Shown piece by piece: positions 18,074-31,783 of a DNA stretch of 64,000 nt (position 1 is its first letter; each line of letters opens with the position of its first letter). Position numbers and translations under genes: made by a program. Under the pieces are notes generated by a model. The model was given only the letters and a program-made list of their open reading frames with translations, was not told the origin of the DNA and searched no databases. This DNA is from an uncultured Pseudomonadales bacterium (GTDB lineage Bacteria; Pseudomonadota; Gammaproteobacteria; Pseudomonadales; Cellvibrionaceae): NCBI GenBank assembly GCA_947489425.1, contig CANLDL010000002.1, forward strand, positions 434,001 to 498,000, given 5' to 3'.

Positions 18074-18240
18074 TGATAAGATCCCATAGGCGGCAATTAA
18101 AGTTAGCAATAGTAAATGATCGTATTAGGTCTCTACAAGTTAAACTGCTATATGTCAGCCACTTAGGTCGATATACATAAAAACCAGTGAGTGATGGAAT
18201 ATAATTAAGGGATGATAAAGTTATTAATAAATGGCCGAAT

Positions 18241-18278
18241 AGAAACTAAAAAAGGCCACAAGGCCTTTTTTAGTTTCT
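18241..18278. terminator. Bidirectional rho-independent terminator after gltD
   Basis: A perfect 17-base-pair stem with an ACAA loop. The arms are agaaactaaaaaaggcc and its exact complement, each containing an A6 or T6 run, so it can end transcripts in both directions. It lies 24 bases after the gltD stop. Confidence 0.85.
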
Positions 18279-18301
18279 GTTCAAAGCGGCTTTTAAAAAC
18301 C

Positions 18302-19732
<1,431 letters not shown>

Positions 19733-19769
19733 CTATTTGCTTAGCACTCTAAGATATTTCACTTCTATC

Positions 19770-22700
19770 TTAGGCGACGGCTTCTTCTACCTTAGTATTT
19801 TCAAGCAACTGCTCTACTGATACTGCTTTAGGCTTGACCAACCAAAATTGCTTAACAGTGCTCTCGAAGTTATCGAGCAAATACTGCCCCCAACGACTTT
19901 TTGTCTCTGCGACAAAGTTTTCTATGATTCGCTGTAGTTGTTGTGCATGTGCAGAGTCACCATCGATGCGCTGTGTATCGATTAGCTCTGGATTATATTT
20001 TTTGCTAAAGCTGTTACTTTGATCGTAAACATAGGCAAAACCACCGGTCATACCGGCACCAAAGTTAACACCTGTATCGCCCAAAATAGTGACACAACCA
20101 CCCGTCATGTATTCACAACAGTGATCACCACTACCTTCAACAACAACATGTGCGCCTGAATTACGTACACCAAAGCGCTCACCTGCACGACCTGCTGCAA
20201 ATAATTGCCCGCCCGTCGCACCATATAAACAAGTATTACCCATAATGCTGGTTTCTTGGCTTGCAAAGCTAGAACCCGCTGGCGGCCTAATAACAATTTT
20301 ACCGCCAGCCATACCTTTACCCACGTAATCGTTGGCATCACCATCGAGATACAGGTTAAGTCCGCCGGCATTCCATACACCAAAGCTTTGGCCTGCGATG
20401 CCGTTTAGGTTAACGGTTAGCGGCTTAGCTACCATGCCATCATTACCATAGAGTTGAGCGATCTCACCGGATAAGCGAGCGCCAATAGAGCGGTCACAGT
20501 TTGTGAGGGTATAGCTGTATTCCCCACCGGTTTTTGCTGTAATTGCTGGCAGCATATCGGCCACCATGCGCTCTGCCATATCACCCTTATCATAAGGATC
20601 ATTTTGCTCAACCTGGCAAAACTGTGGCTTAGACTGCAATAATTCATCGGTATGAATTATTGGATCGAGGTTTAATTGTTGCTGCTTAGCAGTAACACCT
20701 TCGATCTGCTCAAGTAAGTCGACACGGCCAATTAATTCTTCTAGTGAGCGAACACCTAAATTAGCTAGCCATTGGCGTGTTTCTTCGGCAATAAAGCGGA
20801 AGAAGTTCATCGCCATCTCGACGGTGCCTTTATAGTGCTCTGAGCGTAAGTCTTCTCGCTGAGTAGCCACACCTGTTGCACAGTTATTGAGGTGGCAGAT
20901 ACGTAAGTACTTACAACCTAAAACAATCATTGGGCCAGTACCAAAGCCGAAGCTCTCTGCACCCAAGATGGCAGCCTTGATGACATCGAGGCCAGTTTTT
21001 AAACCGCCATCGGCTTGTACGCGAACTTTATGACGGAGGTCATTTGCGCATAATGTTTGGTGTGTTTCGCTTAAACCAAGCTCCCAAGGAGAGCCTGCAT
21101 AACGAATAGAGGTTAATGGACTTGCCGCGGTACCACCATCGTAACCAGAGATAGTAATCAAATCGGCATAGGCTTTTGCTACACCCGCTGCAATTGTTCC
21201 CACGCCCGGACGCGAAACAAGTTTAACCGAGATAAGCGCATTCGGATTAACTTGTTTTAAGTCAAAAATAAGCTGCGCTAAATCTTCGATAGAATAAATA
21301 TCGTGATGCGGCGGTGGCGAAATTAGCGTAACACCCGGCACAGAATAACGCAGGCGTGCAATGAGGCTATTAACTTTACCACCCGGCAACTGACCACCTT
21401 CGCCCGGCTTAGCACCTTGGGCAACCTTAATTTGGATGACCTCAGCATTGACTAAATAATGTGGTGTAACACCAAAACGACCAGAGGCCACTTGCTTGAT
21501 TTTTGAGGTACGAACAGTGCCATAACGCTCAGGATCTTCGCCACCTTCACCACTGTTAGAGCGGCCACCCAAGCGGTTTTGCGCCTCGGCTAAGGCTTCG
21601 TGAGCCTCGGGAGATAAAGCACCCAGCGACATTCCGGCAGAGTCAAAACGCTTAACGATGGCTTCCATTGGCTCCACTTCATCAAGCTCGATGGGCGTGA
21701 CATTATCCGAGAGTTTTAGCATGTCTCGAAGTGTAGCAATGGGGCGCGTATTTATGAGATCAGCAACTTCCAACCAATCCTTAAAGTCGCCTGTACGTAC
21801 AGCTTTGTGCATACCCTGAACAACATCGGGGTTGTAGGCATGATACTCCTGGCCATGAACATACTTGAGTATGCCACCAGGAGAAATAGCTTTACGCTTC
21901 TTCCAAGCTTCACTGGCAAGGATTTTTTGATCTTGTTCAAGATCGGCAAACGTTGCACCTTGAATACGGTTGCTGGTGCCAGGAAAGCACAGTTTAATAA
22001 TGCTGTCGTCGAGACCAATAGACTCGAATAACTGGGCACCACGGTATGAGGCGATGGTTGAAATACCCATTTTAGAGAGGATTTTCAAAATGCCTTTATC
22101 AATACCTTTGTTGTACTTTTGATAGGCTTGGACTTTATCCATGACTATCTCATCAGTTGCGATCATATCGTTGATCAGACTGTATGCAAGATACGGATAA
22201 ACAGCAGTCGCACCAAAACCAATTAAGGTCGACATATGATGAGAGTCGCGAGCAGTTGCGGTCTCGACAATTATATTCATATCGCAACGCATACCCTCTT
22301 CGATCAAGCGATGATGCACGGCACCAACGGCAAGTAAAGCAGGAATAGGCAATTGACCCTGTGTAAGGTTTTTATCACTCAATACTAACAGTACGGTACC
22401 CGAGCGCACAGCTGCAATAGCAGAGTCAACGATGCTAACAATGGCTTGTTCGAGTGCTAGGCTATCGGCTGAGTAATTAAGGCTCAGCTCACGCTTTGGA
22501 TAACGTGCATGATCACCCACTAGCTCAGCAAAGGTGGCAGGCGTTAGGATAGGCGAATCCAAAATAATACGGTTTGCATGCTCTGGAGTCTCAGTATAAA
22601 CCGACAGCTCGCGCCCCATGCAAGTCTCTAAGGACATAACAATAGCTTCACGCAGTGGATCAATAGGTGGATTAGTCACCTGTGCAAACTGCTGCCTAAA

Positions 22701-24209
22701 GTAGTCAAAAATTGAACGCTGCTTTTGAGACAATACTGCCATTGGCGTATCGTCACCCATAGAGCCTACAGCTTCTTGAGCAGACTCGACCAATGGGCGC
22801 AATACTTGAGTGCGCTCTTCTGTAGAGACCTGATATTGTTTCATGTAGGTATTGAGTAAATCACCCTGAATACCTTCGATAGCAGACTCTTCTACGTGAA
22901 GAATTTTAGCGTTTTCTTCGAGCCACTTTTTATAGGGCCTACTGGATTTTAATTGCTCATCAATATCGGCTGTATGAAATAATTCGCCGGTTTCAGTATC
23001 TACCGAGAGTATTTGACCCGGCCCGAGGCGACCTTTAGCGACGACTTCATCGGGCTTATAGCCATGCACACCGATCTCGGATGCTACGGTAATTACGTCG
23101 TCATTAGTAATGACCCAACGAGATGGGCGTAGGCCGTTTCGGTCTAGCGTACAAACGGCATAGCGACCATCAGTAATTACAAGGCCAGCGGGGCCATCCC
23201 AAGGCTCGATGTGCATCGAGTTGTATTCATAAAATGCACGCAGATCATCGTCGATAGTTGAAATATTTTGCCAAGCAGGCGGTACCAACATGCGAATAGC
23301 ACGGTGTAAATCCATACCACCCACTTGCAATAACTCAAGCATATTATCCAAACTCGAAGAATCCGAGCCAGAACGATTAACCATGGGGGCGAGTATTTCT
23401 GGATTGGGCAATAAATCACAAACGAACTTTGAAGTGCGAGCCGTGGCCCAATTTCGATTACCTTGGACCGTATTAATCTCACCATTATGCGCCAACATAC
23501 GAAATGGTTGGGCTAGGGGCCAACGCGGCATTGTGTTGGTCGAAAAACGCTGGTGAAACACACAAATAGCGGTCTCTACTTCAGGGTTAGCGAGGTCTGG
23601 AAAAAAGCGCGGCAAATCAACCGGCATCATCAGACCTTTATAAGAAACGATTTTGGGGCTTAGGCTTGCCACATAAAATAGATCGTCGTTACGCAATTGC
23701 TTATTGGCATCACGTCTTGCAATCAACAACTTCGCCGAGAACTCTTCTTCAGATAAATGCTCTGGCTGATTGATAAAGACTTGTTTAAACTGCGGAACAC
23801 TGGCTAGTGCAATAGGCCCCAAGCAATCATTATTGGTAGGCACATCGCGCCATGCAACAACGGGAATACCCTCTTTTGCCATGGCTTCTTCAAAAATACC
23901 TTTTGCCTTATTGGCCTCTTGCTCGTCTTGGCCAAACATAATGACACCAACGCCATAGTGTTTGGCAAGCTCAACACCCGATTCGGATAAAACAATATTA
24001 CGAAAGAAGCGATCTGGCTTTTGCAATAGCAAACCACAACCATCTCCCGTTTTACCATCCGAGGCGATACCACCACGGTGAGTCATACAGGTTAATGACT
24101 CGATGGCTTTTTCTAATAAACTGTGTGCTGGCTTACCCTTCAATTGAGCAATTAAACCGAAGCCACAGTTATCTTTAAATTCGTCTAAGCTATAGAGGCC
24201 TTTGTTCAT
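19770..24209 (-). CDS. gltB: Glutamate synthase (NADPH) large subunit
   Basis: A 1479-residue alpha subunit that makes two glutamates from glutamine and 2-oxoglutarate. The N-terminal class II amidotransferase uses Cys15 (KDNCGFGLI) after propeptide removal. The central and FMN domains carry [15 protein letters not shown] and the 3Fe-4S cysteines in [14 protein letters not shown]. The GXGXG beta-helix domain is C-terminal ([20 protein letters not shown] region). The ATG at 24209 was chosen because it puts Cys15 at the usual place; 36 further upstream residues are open but unlike the family. The propeptide is short (14 residues). Confidence 0.97.
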   Translation of the reverse strand: MNKGLYSLDEFKDNCGFGLIAQLKGKPAHSLLEKAIESLTCMTHRGGIASDGKTGDGCGLLLQKPDRFFRNIVLSESGVELAKHYGVGVIMFGQDEQEANKAKGIFEEAMAKEGIPVVAWRDVPTNNDCLGPIALASVPQFKQVFINQPEHLSEEEFSAKLLIARRDANKQLRNDDLFYVASLSPKIVSYKGLMMPVDLPRFFPDLANPEVETAICVFHQRFSTNTMPRWPLAQPFRMLAHNGEINTVQGNRNWATARTSKFVCDLLPNPEILAPMVNRSGSDSSSLDNMLELLQVGGMDLHRAIRMLVPPAWQNISTIDDDLRAFYEYNSMHIEPWDGPAGLVITDGRYAVCTLDRNGLRPSRWVITNDDVITVASEIGVHGYKPDEVVAKGRLGPGQILSVDTETGELFHTADIDEQLKSSRPYKKWLEENAKILHVEESAIEGIQGDLLNTYMKQYQVSTEERTQVLRPLVESAQEAVGSMGDDTPMAVLSQKQRSIFDYFRQQFAQVTNPPIDPLREAIVMSLETCMGRELSVYTETPEHANRIILDSPILTPATFAELVGDHARYPKRELSLNYSADSLALEQAIVSIVDSAIAAVRSGTVLLVLSDKNLTQGQLPIPALLAVGAVHHRLIEEGMRCDMNIIVETATARDSHHMSTLIGFGATAVYPYLAYSLINDMIATDEIVMDKVQAYQKYNKGIDKGILKILSKMGISTIASYRGAQLFESIGLDDSIIKLCFPGTSNRIQGATFADLEQDQKILASEAWKKRKAISPGGILKYVHGQEYHAYNPDVVQGMHKAVRTGDFKDWLEVADLINTRPIATLRDMLKLSDNVTPIELDEVEPMEAIVKRFDSAGMSLGALSPEAHEALAEAQNRLGGRSNSGEGGEDPERYGTVRTSKIKQVASGRFGVTPHYLVNAEVIQIKVAQGAKPGEGGQLPGGKVNSLIARLRYSVPGVTLISPPPHHDIYSIEDLAQLIFDLKQVNPNALISVKLVSRPGVGTIAAGVAKAYADLITISGYDGGTAASPLTSIRYAGSPWELGLSETHQTLCANDLRHKVRVQADGGLKTGLDVIKAAILGAESFGFGTGPMIVLGCKYLRICHLNNCATGVATQREDLRSEHYKGTVEMAMNFFRFIAEETRQWLANLGVRSLEELIGRVDLLEQIEGVTAKQQQLNLDPIIHTDELLQSKPQFCQVEQNDPYDKGDMAERMVADMLPAITAKTGGEYSYTLTNCDRSIGARLSGEIAQLYGNDGMVAKPLTVNLNGIAGQSFGVWNAGGLNLYLDGDANDYVGKGMAGGKIVIRPPAGSSFASQETSIMGNTCLYGATGGQLFAAGRAGERFGVRNSGAHVVVEGSGDHCCEYMTGGCVTILGDTGVNFGAGMTGGFAYVYDQSNSFSKKYNPELIDTQRIDGDSAHAQQLQRIIENFVAETKSRWGQYLLDNFESTVKQFWLVKPKAVSVEQLLENTKVEEAVA

Positions 24210-24535
24210 ATACGGTCTCTCAATAATGATCTTTAAGATCTTAACAATTTTCGTAAGTACCCTGAATAACGTTACCGTTAGCGTCAGATGTACATCCAAG
24301 GGAATATTATCCAGCATGTATACTGAACAAGGATTAACCTAGTCTGTTGATATAGCCGAGTTTTGACAAGCAGGCTGTAGCAGTGACGACCCTCTTACAG
24401 TTTTTTACTATAAAAGGTTCCCAGATAAAAAAGCCCCTAGTGACAGGGGCTTTTTTGATGGAACGAATATTACCTTTTCAGGGAGACTTTTTCAATGAAT
24501 GGCTATAAAAAAAGTTATCTTGTTGACAAATGTCG
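24210..24535. other. Intergenic region upstream of gltB
   Basis: These 326 bases hold the leader of gltB and, at 24427-24456, the terminator of the upstream pil-aro-damX cluster. No gene or recognised regulator site was seen. Confidence 0.5.
24427..24456. terminator. Rho-independent terminator after damX
   Basis: The stem gcccct/aggggc with a short loop is flanked by A6 on one side and T6 on the other, so it can work in both directions. It lies about 80 bases after the damX stop and separates the pilM-damX cluster from gltB. Confidence 0.85.
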
Positions 24536-26158
24536 CTAATTTCCGCGAAATGACCTCATATCTCTTTTTAAATCTGACACTTTTTTAGGCCATGGGCCAC
24601 CATTTACTTGATTTTGGGGCAAAGACTGCACCGCTCGACGGGCTAGCTGAGCATTTTCATAAACTCCCGTGATAACAACATACCAAGGTTTACCATTACG
24701 AAGTAATGAAACCAAGACTAATTTAGACGCATTAGGCTGAGAGGCAATATAACGCTCTACACTCTCTTTTTGCCCTGCCCCTATAAGCTGTAATGTAAAA
24801 GCGGTATCAGACCAGCCTAAAACGGCCTGCTCACCAGCGCTAAATTGCTTATTATCATCGGCAACTGCCGATTTAGGCTCAGCTTTGTCTGTGCCTGCCT
24901 GTGCTTTTAGTCGCTCAGACTCGCGCTCAAGCTCTTCTTTTAATTCCTTTTTAATATCAGACTCACTGACAACAGGCTGTTTAGCATCTTCCGGAACAAT
25001 CTGATTTTGCTGTGACGCTTGATCTACAGCATCTGCTGGCGAGGGCTGTTTAGCCTCATCAGTTTTTTCTAACGGTGCTACCGAATCACCTACTGAAGGT
25101 TTTTCTACTTCTTTCGCTTCAGCTTGGCTTTGAGCCTCTGCATCCAATTTTGCTATCGCTAGATCAATAGCATCCGGCTCGGCTTCTTTAGCAATAGGTG
25201 GTTGCAGTATTTCAACTGATACTGGGCTCGCCTCATCTGGCAAATCATCATCACCTACATAAAGAAGCAGCATTATCAGAGCCGCCAATAAGACAATCAG
25301 CAAGCCCATATGCAGTAAAGGCAACCCCGTTTTTCGCTCAACATCAACGGCGTCCAAGTCATCAGCACCTGTATTACTTAGTAGCAGTCTTTGAGCTGCT
25401 GAGTTTATCTCAGCCGGAAAACCTCTGGATTGTTTATAGATAGCATCTATTTCACCCTGATTAAAATAATCAGCGCTATCTTTTCCTACTCGACTAAATT
25501 TAAAGTCGATATATTCCGTTACATCTTCGTGAGTAAATGGGTCGAGACTGACGTCGTAAATTAATACATCAACAATATCTAGACTATCGAGCCTCTCAAT
25601 TAGATTGTTATTACCGCTTAAAAGAAGATGGAACTGACCGCCCTGCGCCCCTTGAAACAAACTTAATAAACCTGAGACGATAGATTCATTTAAGAAATCA
25701 GCATCATCGATAATAATGACTACACGGTGAAAGCTAGTATCGGACATTACCTGTCGCAAGGCAGCTAACATTTCGCCAATAGTAGAGGAAGGCTCCACCG
25801 GCAATTCCAACTGGGAGATCATTTGCTTAAAAACGTCTTCGGCGCTCACCATTAATGCCGCATCAACTACGCAGCAAAAGGAAGTATCAGCCAGCTCTTT
25901 ACGAGCTTCGGATAAAAAAGCCGTTTTACCAACACCTTTATCACCAAGCAATGCAACAACATTACCACCAAATTGACAAAGGTGGACCACCTCATCAAGC
26001 TTGGAGCGTATATCAGCCGTAGCAAAAAAAGCTGGCTCAATGGTGTCTGCAAAAGGATCGACAAAAGTTTGCATAGTGTAGCTGTCTATACTGGAATCAA
26101 TTTTTTTTGAAGCAAAGTTCTGTTTTTCAGTAACATTTTGAACGATATCGTCGGACAT
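24536..26158 (-). CDS. damX: DamX-like AAA ATPase with SPOR domain
   Basis: A 540-residue protein with an N-terminal ATPase domain (Walker A GDKGVGKT near 70, Walker B VVIIIDDAD near 145), a membrane helix at about 280-300, a Pro/Glu/Ala-rich periplasmic linker and a C-terminal SPOR domain (about 450-530) that binds denuded peptidoglycan at the septum. This is the DamX layout, including the usual place after aroB. The ATG at 26158 has GGTGA five bases upstream. The ATPase part is longer than in E. coli DamX, as in Pseudomonas and relatives. Confidence 0.85.
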   Translation of the reverse strand: MSDDIVQNVTEKQNFASKKIDSSIDSYTMQTFVDPFADTIEPAFFATADIRSKLDEVVHLCQFGGNVVALLGDKGVGKTAFLSEARKELADTSFCCVVDAALMVSAEDVFKQMISQLELPVEPSSTIGEMLAALRQVMSDTSFHRVVIIIDDADFLNESIVSGLLSLFQGAQGGQFHLLLSGNNNLIERLDSLDIVDVLIYDVSLDPFTHEDVTEYIDFKFSRVGKDSADYFNQGEIDAIYKQSRGFPAEINSAAQRLLLSNTGADDLDAVDVERKTGLPLLHMGLLIVLLAALIMLLLYVGDDDLPDEASPVSVEILQPPIAKEAEPDAIDLAIAKLDAEAQSQAEAKEVEKPSVGDSVAPLEKTDEAKQPSPADAVDQASQQNQIVPEDAKQPVVSESDIKKELKEELERESERLKAQAGTDKAEPKSAVADDNKQFSAGEQAVLGWSDTAFTLQLIGAGQKESVERYIASQPNASKLVLVSLLRNGKPWYVVITGVYENAQLARRAVQSLPQNQVNGGPWPKKVSDLKRDMRSFRGN

Positions 26159-26239
26159 AACGATCACCCATTATATTTTTAATTGCTAGACAATTAGTAC
26201 AAAAACCACAAAACGATTACTTAAAGAAACTCAAATAAA

Positions 26240-27322
26240 TTAACGGCAAGCTTGTATAGACTCTGCAATTTTCTCTACAGGGGCCTCTTCTGTTACGATA
26301 GCATCACCAATACTTTTTAATAAAACTAGTCTCAATTTACCCCTTAGCACTTTTTTGTCAACGGCCATAATATCGAGGAATTGCTGATCAGACATGTCAG
26401 TTGGAGCCGTAACAGGCAAATTAGAACTATTCAACAAGGATTTCAAGCGAGAGACTTCATTGTTGTCAACCCAGCCCATACGTGATGACAAATTCAGCGC
26501 GATCAGCATACCTGTTGCAACTGCTTCTCCGTGAAGCCAATTACCATAACCCTGCGCCGCCTCAATGGCATGCCCAAAGGTGTGACCAAAATTTAAAATA
26601 GCACGGATGCCACCTTCTCTTTCATCGGCGCTGACTACATCAGCCTTATTTTGACAGGACTTTAAAATAGCTTCGACAAGTACACTTTGTTTTAGCGACA
26701 TTATCGGTGCAATATTTTCCTCTAGCCAATCATAAAACGGAGCATCACTAATAAGGCCATACTTAATAATCTCTGCAACGCCCGCCGAAAGCTCACGAGC
26801 AGGCAGTGTTTGCAATACATCGGTATCGATAATAACTGCTTGCGGCTGATGAAAAGCACCAATCATATTTTTACCCAAAGGGTGATTAACGCCTGTTTTC
26901 CCACCAACGGAAGAGTCAACTTGTGCAAGTAACGTTGTCGGTATCTGAATAAAATTCACGCCGCGCTGATAAGTTGCTGCAGCAAAGCCCGTCATATCAC
27001 CAACAACCCCACCGCCAAGAGCGATCAGTGTTGTTGTGCGATTATGCTTATTTTTAAGCAAGCAATCATAAATTTGGGCAACTGTGTCCACCTGTTTATA
27101 CTGCTCCCCATCGGGCAATATAACAACGTCAACTTGGTATTTATCTGAAAGTAATGTGTGAATAGCATCAAGGTACAGCGGTGCAATAGTTGTATTAGTA
27201 ACGATACAAACCTGATGACCATGAATGTGGGGAACGAAATAACTCTGATTAGACAATAAGTTATCCCCTATATAGATGGGATAACTTCTTTTATCACCTA
27301 ATTCAACAGTTAGTTTTTGCAT
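26240..27322 (-). CDS. aroB: 3-dehydroquinate synthase
   Basis: A 360-residue NAD- and zinc-dependent enzyme that turns DAHP into 3-dehydroquinate, the second shikimate step. [19 protein letters not shown] and the zinc-binding segment [11 protein letters not shown] are present, with [17 protein letters not shown] shown by its core GGKTGVNHP. It lies 74 bases after aroK in the standard aroK-aroB order. Confidence 0.97.
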   Translation of the reverse strand: MQKLTVELGDKRSYPIYIGDNLLSNQSYFVPHIHGHQVCIVTNTTIAPLYLDAIHTLLSDKYQVDVVILPDGEQYKQVDTVAQIYDCLLKNKHNRTTTLIALGGGVVGDMTGFAAATYQRGVNFIQIPTTLLAQVDSSVGGKTGVNHPLGKNMIGAFHQPQAVIIDTDVLQTLPARELSAGVAEIIKYGLISDAPFYDWLEENIAPIMSLKQSVLVEAILKSCQNKADVVSADEREGGIRAILNFGHTFGHAIEAAQGYGNWLHGEAVATGMLIALNLSSRMGWVDNNEVSRLKSLLNSSNLPVTAPTDMSDQQFLDIMAVDKKVLRGKLRLVLLKSIGDAIVTEEAPVEKIAESIQACR

Positions 27323-27396
27323 AAAGTTGTATCGCTATGAAGAAAAGGGAAATATACGTAGCAAATATAAATAGCTACCAAGTCGTAATTATCTTA

Positions 27397-27912
27397 TCAA
27401 GATAATATATTTGCGGCTATTTGTTTTGCTAGAACTTTTGGGCTTCTAGAGTCAGTCATGACTATACGAGTAGCCACTTCTCGATAGAGAGCATCTCTCT
27501 GCTCAATGAGTTCACGAATTTTTTGCTCAGGATTAGCAACTTGTAATAAAGGGCGCTTTTTATCCTTTTCGGTTCTCTTAACTAACTGATCAATATCAGC
27601 TACTAAGTAGATAACAATATCTGCCTTAGAAATTAGCGCTCTATTCTCTTCTTTAAGAACAATGCCGCCACCTGTTGCCAATATCAATGATGACTCATTA
27701 ATTAGAGATTCCAGCACAGCGGTTTCGCGTTGTCGAAAACCGTCTTCGCCTTCAACATCAAAAATCCAAGGAATATCCGCACCACAGCGCGCTTCGATTT
27801 CTGCATCACTGTCTTTGAAAGGTAGGGACAGCTGCCTTGCTAGCAAGCGCCCAATAGTAGACTTGCCAGCCCCCATGGGACCAACAAGTACAATTTTACG
27901 AGGAGATATCAT
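27397..27912 (-). CDS. aroK: Shikimate kinase I
   Basis: A 171-residue P-loop kinase that phosphorylates shikimate. The Walker A motif GPMGAGKSTIGR is at about residues 11-22, the shikimate-binding DSDxEIE follows, GGGIV lies near 80, and the lid Arg is in KRPLL. It stands between pilQ and aroB as in most gammaproteobacteria, 14 bases after pilQ. Confidence 0.96.
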   Translation of the reverse strand: MISPRKIVLVGPMGAGKSTIGRLLARQLSLPFKDSDAEIEARCGADIPWIFDVEGEDGFRQRETAVLESLINESSLILATGGGIVLKEENRALISKADIVIYLVADIDQLVKRTEKDKKRPLLQVANPEQKIRELIEQRDALYREVATRIVMTDSRSPKVLAKQIAANILS

Positions 27913-27926
27913 TAGCCTACGTGATA

Positions 27927-30047
27927 TTAATTAGTAATAAGGCTATCAGATAAAATTCTTGGAGTAATAAAGATTAACAACTCTTGCTTTTCATCGTTAC
28001 TGGTCTTACGTTTGAATAAACGACCAACATAAGGGAGATCACCAAAGAAAGGGACTTTATCAACGGTATGCGATGTTGTTTGCTGATAAATACCACCCAA
28101 TACAATTGTTTGACCATCTGCAACCAGCACCTGTGTGGTCAACTCTGTTGTATCGATAATCGGAACAGATGATGTATTAGATACGACTACTTCACCACTC
28201 ACCGCATCCTGTGTGATAACCAAATCCATAATTATGCGATTATCTGGAGTAATTTGAGGCGTAACATCAAGACTCAAAACTGCTTCTTCAAACTGTATTG
28301 ATACATCACCATCGTCAGAGGTCTGAAACGGGATATTCTGCCCTGATTCTATTCGTGCTTGCTGTTTATCACCCGTGATCACTTTCGGCTGGGATATCAC
28401 TTCCGCCGCACCATTACTTTCAAAGGCTGATAACTCAAGATTCAGTAACACTTTACTATTCAAAAAACTTAATGCAAAAGTCCCAGCACCCGCATTAGGA
28501 GCTGCCAAATCAACAATATTATTTTCTACAAGATTAGCGGTACCATCGAATTCAGCAGAAGGATCTCCACCATCCAAAGAATCTAAAGAACCGCCTGCTG
28601 ATGTTATTCTCCCTCCATTATTACTAGAAGCAAGCGCACCCCACCTCACACCAAGCTCTTTACTGAAGTCACTGTTGGCCACTACGATTCTTGACTCAAT
28701 CAACACCTGACGAATAGGGACATCAACTTTTTCAACCAAGGCTAAAAACTCAGCAATTTTAGCTTCGGTATCAGTTAAAATTATAGAGTTTGTGCGAGGA
28801 TCGACAATAACCCTACCGCGAGGTGAAAGTATATTTATAGAATTATCTGAACCGTCTCCGTCGCTATCGCCTGAACCATCACCACCACTTTCACCACCAA
28901 ATATATTTAAAAAAGCCTCTGCATTGGCATAACGGATTTGAATGAACTCTGTACGTAATGGAGCCAACTCCTCCAGCTGCTTACGTGTCTCGATCTCCTG
29001 GCGCTCACGCTCAGCTATCTCTGCAGCCGGCGCCACAAGAAGAACATTACCTACTTGACGCTTATCTAAACTTTTAGACTTTAACACTAAATCAAGCGCT
29101 TGATCCCAAGGCACATTATCGAGGCGCAAAGTAATATTACCTTGCACCGTATCACTGGCCACAAGATTTAACCCCGTTACATCGGCAATGATCTCAAGTA
29201 CAGCACGCACCTGAATATCTTGGAAGTTCAATGATAGCTTCTCACCAACAAACTGGAATCGATCTTTCCTTGCAGCAGCCTCTTCTGGCGTTAACGGATT
29301 AACTGTAATCACATACTGATTATCTGCCTGATAAGCTAAATAATCATACTCACCAACCACATCAATAGAGATCGTTGTATCATTACCTTCGTCGACTGAC
29401 TCAATGGTTTTAACCGGTGTTGCAAAATCCAACACATCTAAACGGCGTTGTAGATTAGCCGGAATATCCGTATCAGAAAAATTGACAACAATACCAGATG
29501 CACCTTCTTCAATATCCACCTCTACCTTAGGGTTGGATATATTTAATAGCACTGTACCGCCACCATTTTCTGTTCTACGAAAATCCACCTTGGTGATGCG
29601 ACGTTCGGCATCATCAGAGAAAGGCTGTGTACCTACAGGCCTACTCGGCTTATTCAAATAAGTTTCATTGCCCGAAGCACCTTCAATAACTGCAATTAGA
29701 GTATTACCTTCTATGGAAGTTGAGTAGGTCGAAGGAGAGGATAAATTCATAATAAAACGTGTCTTATCACCCGCCTCCAATACAACTGCACTTTGAGCAT
29801 TATCAAAAGACAAGGGGTATTTTTTTTGAGGCAAGCCGCTATCCACATTATCAAAATCTAACACTATTCGTGCAGGCTGCTCAATGGCATAACCTTTAGG
29901 CAGAGATGGCGGTTCGGAAAAAATAGCCCGCACCTCAATGCGGTCACCAGGCAATTCGGTAAACTGCAGATCTTTTAGAGTAGCAGCAAAGCTATTAGCC
30001 CCTAAAAACAATCCCAGCATGATGATAGCCGTACGCATATTAGCCAT
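27927..30047 (-). CDS. pilQ: Type IV pilus secretin PilQ
   Basis: A 706-residue outer-membrane secretin through which the pilus passes. A signal peptide (ending SFA-A near residue 20) is followed by two AMIN domains that bind peptidoglycan, a secretin STN/N1 region (LNFQDIQVRAVLEIIADVTGLN) and the C-terminal secretin with VPFFGDLPYVGRLF. A Gly/Asp/Ser-rich insertion near residue 385 sits inside the N-domain. The ATG at 30047 has AGGGTT upstream and begins a clear signal peptide; the frame is open 48 bases further but adds no matching sequence. Confidence 0.96.
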   Translation of the reverse strand: MANMRTAIIMLGLFLGANSFAATLKDLQFTELPGDRIEVRAIFSEPPSLPKGYAIEQPARIVLDFDNVDSGLPQKKYPLSFDNAQSAVVLEAGDKTRFIMNLSSPSTYSTSIEGNTLIAVIEGASGNETYLNKPSRPVGTQPFSDDAERRITKVDFRRTENGGGTVLLNISNPKVEVDIEEGASGIVVNFSDTDIPANLQRRLDVLDFATPVKTIESVDEGNDTTISIDVVGEYDYLAYQADNQYVITVNPLTPEEAAARKDRFQFVGEKLSLNFQDIQVRAVLEIIADVTGLNLVASDTVQGNITLRLDNVPWDQALDLVLKSKSLDKRQVGNVLLVAPAAEIAERERQEIETRKQLEELAPLRTEFIQIRYANAEAFLNIFGGESGGDGSGDSDGDGSDNSINILSPRGRVIVDPRTNSIILTDTEAKIAEFLALVEKVDVPIRQVLIESRIVVANSDFSKELGVRWGALASSNNGGRITSAGGSLDSLDGGDPSAEFDGTANLVENNIVDLAAPNAGAGTFALSFLNSKVLLNLELSAFESNGAAEVISQPKVITGDKQQARIESGQNIPFQTSDDGDVSIQFEEAVLSLDVTPQITPDNRIIMDLVITQDAVSGEVVVSNTSSVPIIDTTELTTQVLVADGQTIVLGGIYQQTTSHTVDKVPFFGDLPYVGRLFKRKTSNDEKQELLIFITPRILSDSLITN

Positions 30048-30098
30048 AAAATTAACCCTTCGAAATACTCTGTTTGTTATTATTGATAAAACCATTAA

Positions 30099-30623
30099 TT
30101 ATTTTTCTACTGTTTGTAGCTCTAGAATATTTGGCCTCTCTAACCAACCCTCACCACTAGCGACAATCTCAACCAGTTCGATTTTAGATTCTGAAAGATT
30201 CGTAATCTTGCCATGATTCAAGCCCATAAAATTACCCGTTTTAATTCTTTCAATCGAACCATTGGGATCTTTGACCAACGCCCAAACTGAACCACTTTTG
30301 GTCACAGTTCCAACCATTGAAAGCGTCGCCAAATCAAATTGCTCTAGACGCTCTTTTTGTCTCGCAAGATCAGGCTTCACATCACTTGAGGCCGCAACAG
30401 ATCGCGGAGTAACATCAACATTAACAGGGCGATCAAAAGGGCCACGCAAACTATAAACATCATAAGTATAAGACTCATAGACTTGTATCTTGGGCGCAGC
30501 CTCAACTTTACCAGGTGGCCTACGTTTATTTTCCGCGATAAAGTCTTTTAAATCTTGGTTTTGATTAGAAGAACTACAGCCAACTACGACGATTGACAAA
30601 ACTATAAGTAAAACCTTAAACAT
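30099..30623 (-). CDS. pilP: Type IV pilus lipoprotein PilP
   Basis: A 174-residue lipoprotein with a lipobox ending VVGC at Cys16. It links the inner-membrane PilM-N-O complex to the secretin PilQ. The C-terminal beta domain contains MVGTVTKSGSVWALVKDPNGSI (core WALVKDPNG), typical of PilP. It lies two bases after the pilO stop and 51 bases before the pilQ start. Confidence 0.94.
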   Translation of the reverse strand: MFKVLLIVLSIVVVGCSSSNQNQDLKDFIAENKRRPPGKVEAAPKIQVYESYTYDVYSLRGPFDRPVNVDVTPRSVAASSDVKPDLARQKERLEQFDLATLSMVGTVTKSGSVWALVKDPNGSIERIKTGNFMGLNHGKITNLSESKIELVEIVASGEGWLERPNILELQTVEK

Positions 30624-30625
30624 AG

Positions 30626-31243
30626 TTATTGACCACCCTCATCAAAAGATAAATAACGGTATGTTTTAGCCTTAACCGTCATCTGTAAAGTTGACTGATC
30701 TCCACCATTAATTACATAATCATGCAATGTAACGATACGAGACATTCCTGCAATACTACTAATAAAAGTGCCAAAATTGTGGTAGGTACCCGTTACAATG
30801 ACTTCAATTGGAAGTTCGACATAGACATCACTAACCACCTCAGGCTGAAGCTTGATACTGACAATATTCAGGCCACTATTACGCCCTCTTTCATCGATAT
30901 CATCCAAAAGCCCAGGCACCTCTGTTTTTTCAGGCAACTGAGACACTAAAAACTCAAAATCTTTCTCCATTCGAGCCATAAGGTTTTTGTACTGCTCAAG
31001 CTTTGCCGCTTCTAATGCTCTTTGCTGAAAAGTTCTCTTTAGCGTAGCTTCTTGAGCAACCTGCGAATCAAGACTCTTATATTTGTCTTTAATTAAACCA
31101 AAATAAGCACCGGCAAGAATAGCAACAATAACCAGTAGCCAAACGAACATACGTCCAGCCAAGGGCCACACACCAATACGGGACCAATCAATTTCATTAA
31201 TATCAAGATTATTGAGCTGCTCTATCGTATCTTGTAAAGCCAT
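30626..31243 (-). CDS. pilO: Type IV pilus inner-membrane protein PilO
   Basis: A 205-residue protein with one membrane helix (about 28-48), a coiled coil (about 50-95) and a ferredoxin-like periplasmic domain. It pairs with PilN to carry assembly signals from PilM to PilP. The ATG at 31243 lies four bases after the pilN stop and gives the usual N-terminus MALQDTIEQLNNLD; an earlier in-frame start would sit inside pilN. Confidence 0.94.
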   Translation of the reverse strand: MALQDTIEQLNNLDINEIDWSRIGVWPLAGRMFVWLLVIVAILAGAYFGLIKDKYKSLDSQVAQEATLKRTFQQRALEAAKLEQYKNLMARMEKDFEFLVSQLPEKTEVPGLLDDIDERGRNSGLNIVSIKLQPEVVSDVYVELPIEVIVTGTYHNFGTFISSIAGMSRIVTLHDYVINGGDQSTLQMTVKAKTYRYLSFDEGGQ

Positions 31244-31247
31244 GATA

Positions 31248-31783
31248 TTACTTACCCCCCTCGTTGCTAGGTGACACAGCATCAACCGAGAGATCAAATT
31301 TATCTGCAATGACATTTTTAAGATTAGGTGCTTCAAACCAGTCGGAGCGATCCAGATTTCGCATTAGAGTCGATACTCTATTATTTGACTCAGTAACACC
31401 TTTGATTGAGAATTTATCACCTTTCCTATCAAGCGAGCTAAAATAGAGCCCTTCTGGTACAGCACGTACAAATTCGTCAAAGTAGCGGACAATTAATGGA
31501 CGTTTAAATTGGAGATCTTGGATAATGTTAATACGCGCCTCTAGCTGTTCACGCCTTTTTCGCAACATCTCAATTTCCCTCACTTGGCTCTCCAACTGAG
31601 CAATCTCAGCCTGAAGTAAGCTATTTCTTTCTTTCTGTCCATCTATTTGAGAATTAGTATAAGTAAACCACAAAAATACAACTAGACCCGCAACAATTGC
31701 CAACAAAACCAAGATAGAAAAAAATTCACGCTTTTTTTCCTGACGATACTCATCACGCCAAGGCAATAAATTAATATTTGACA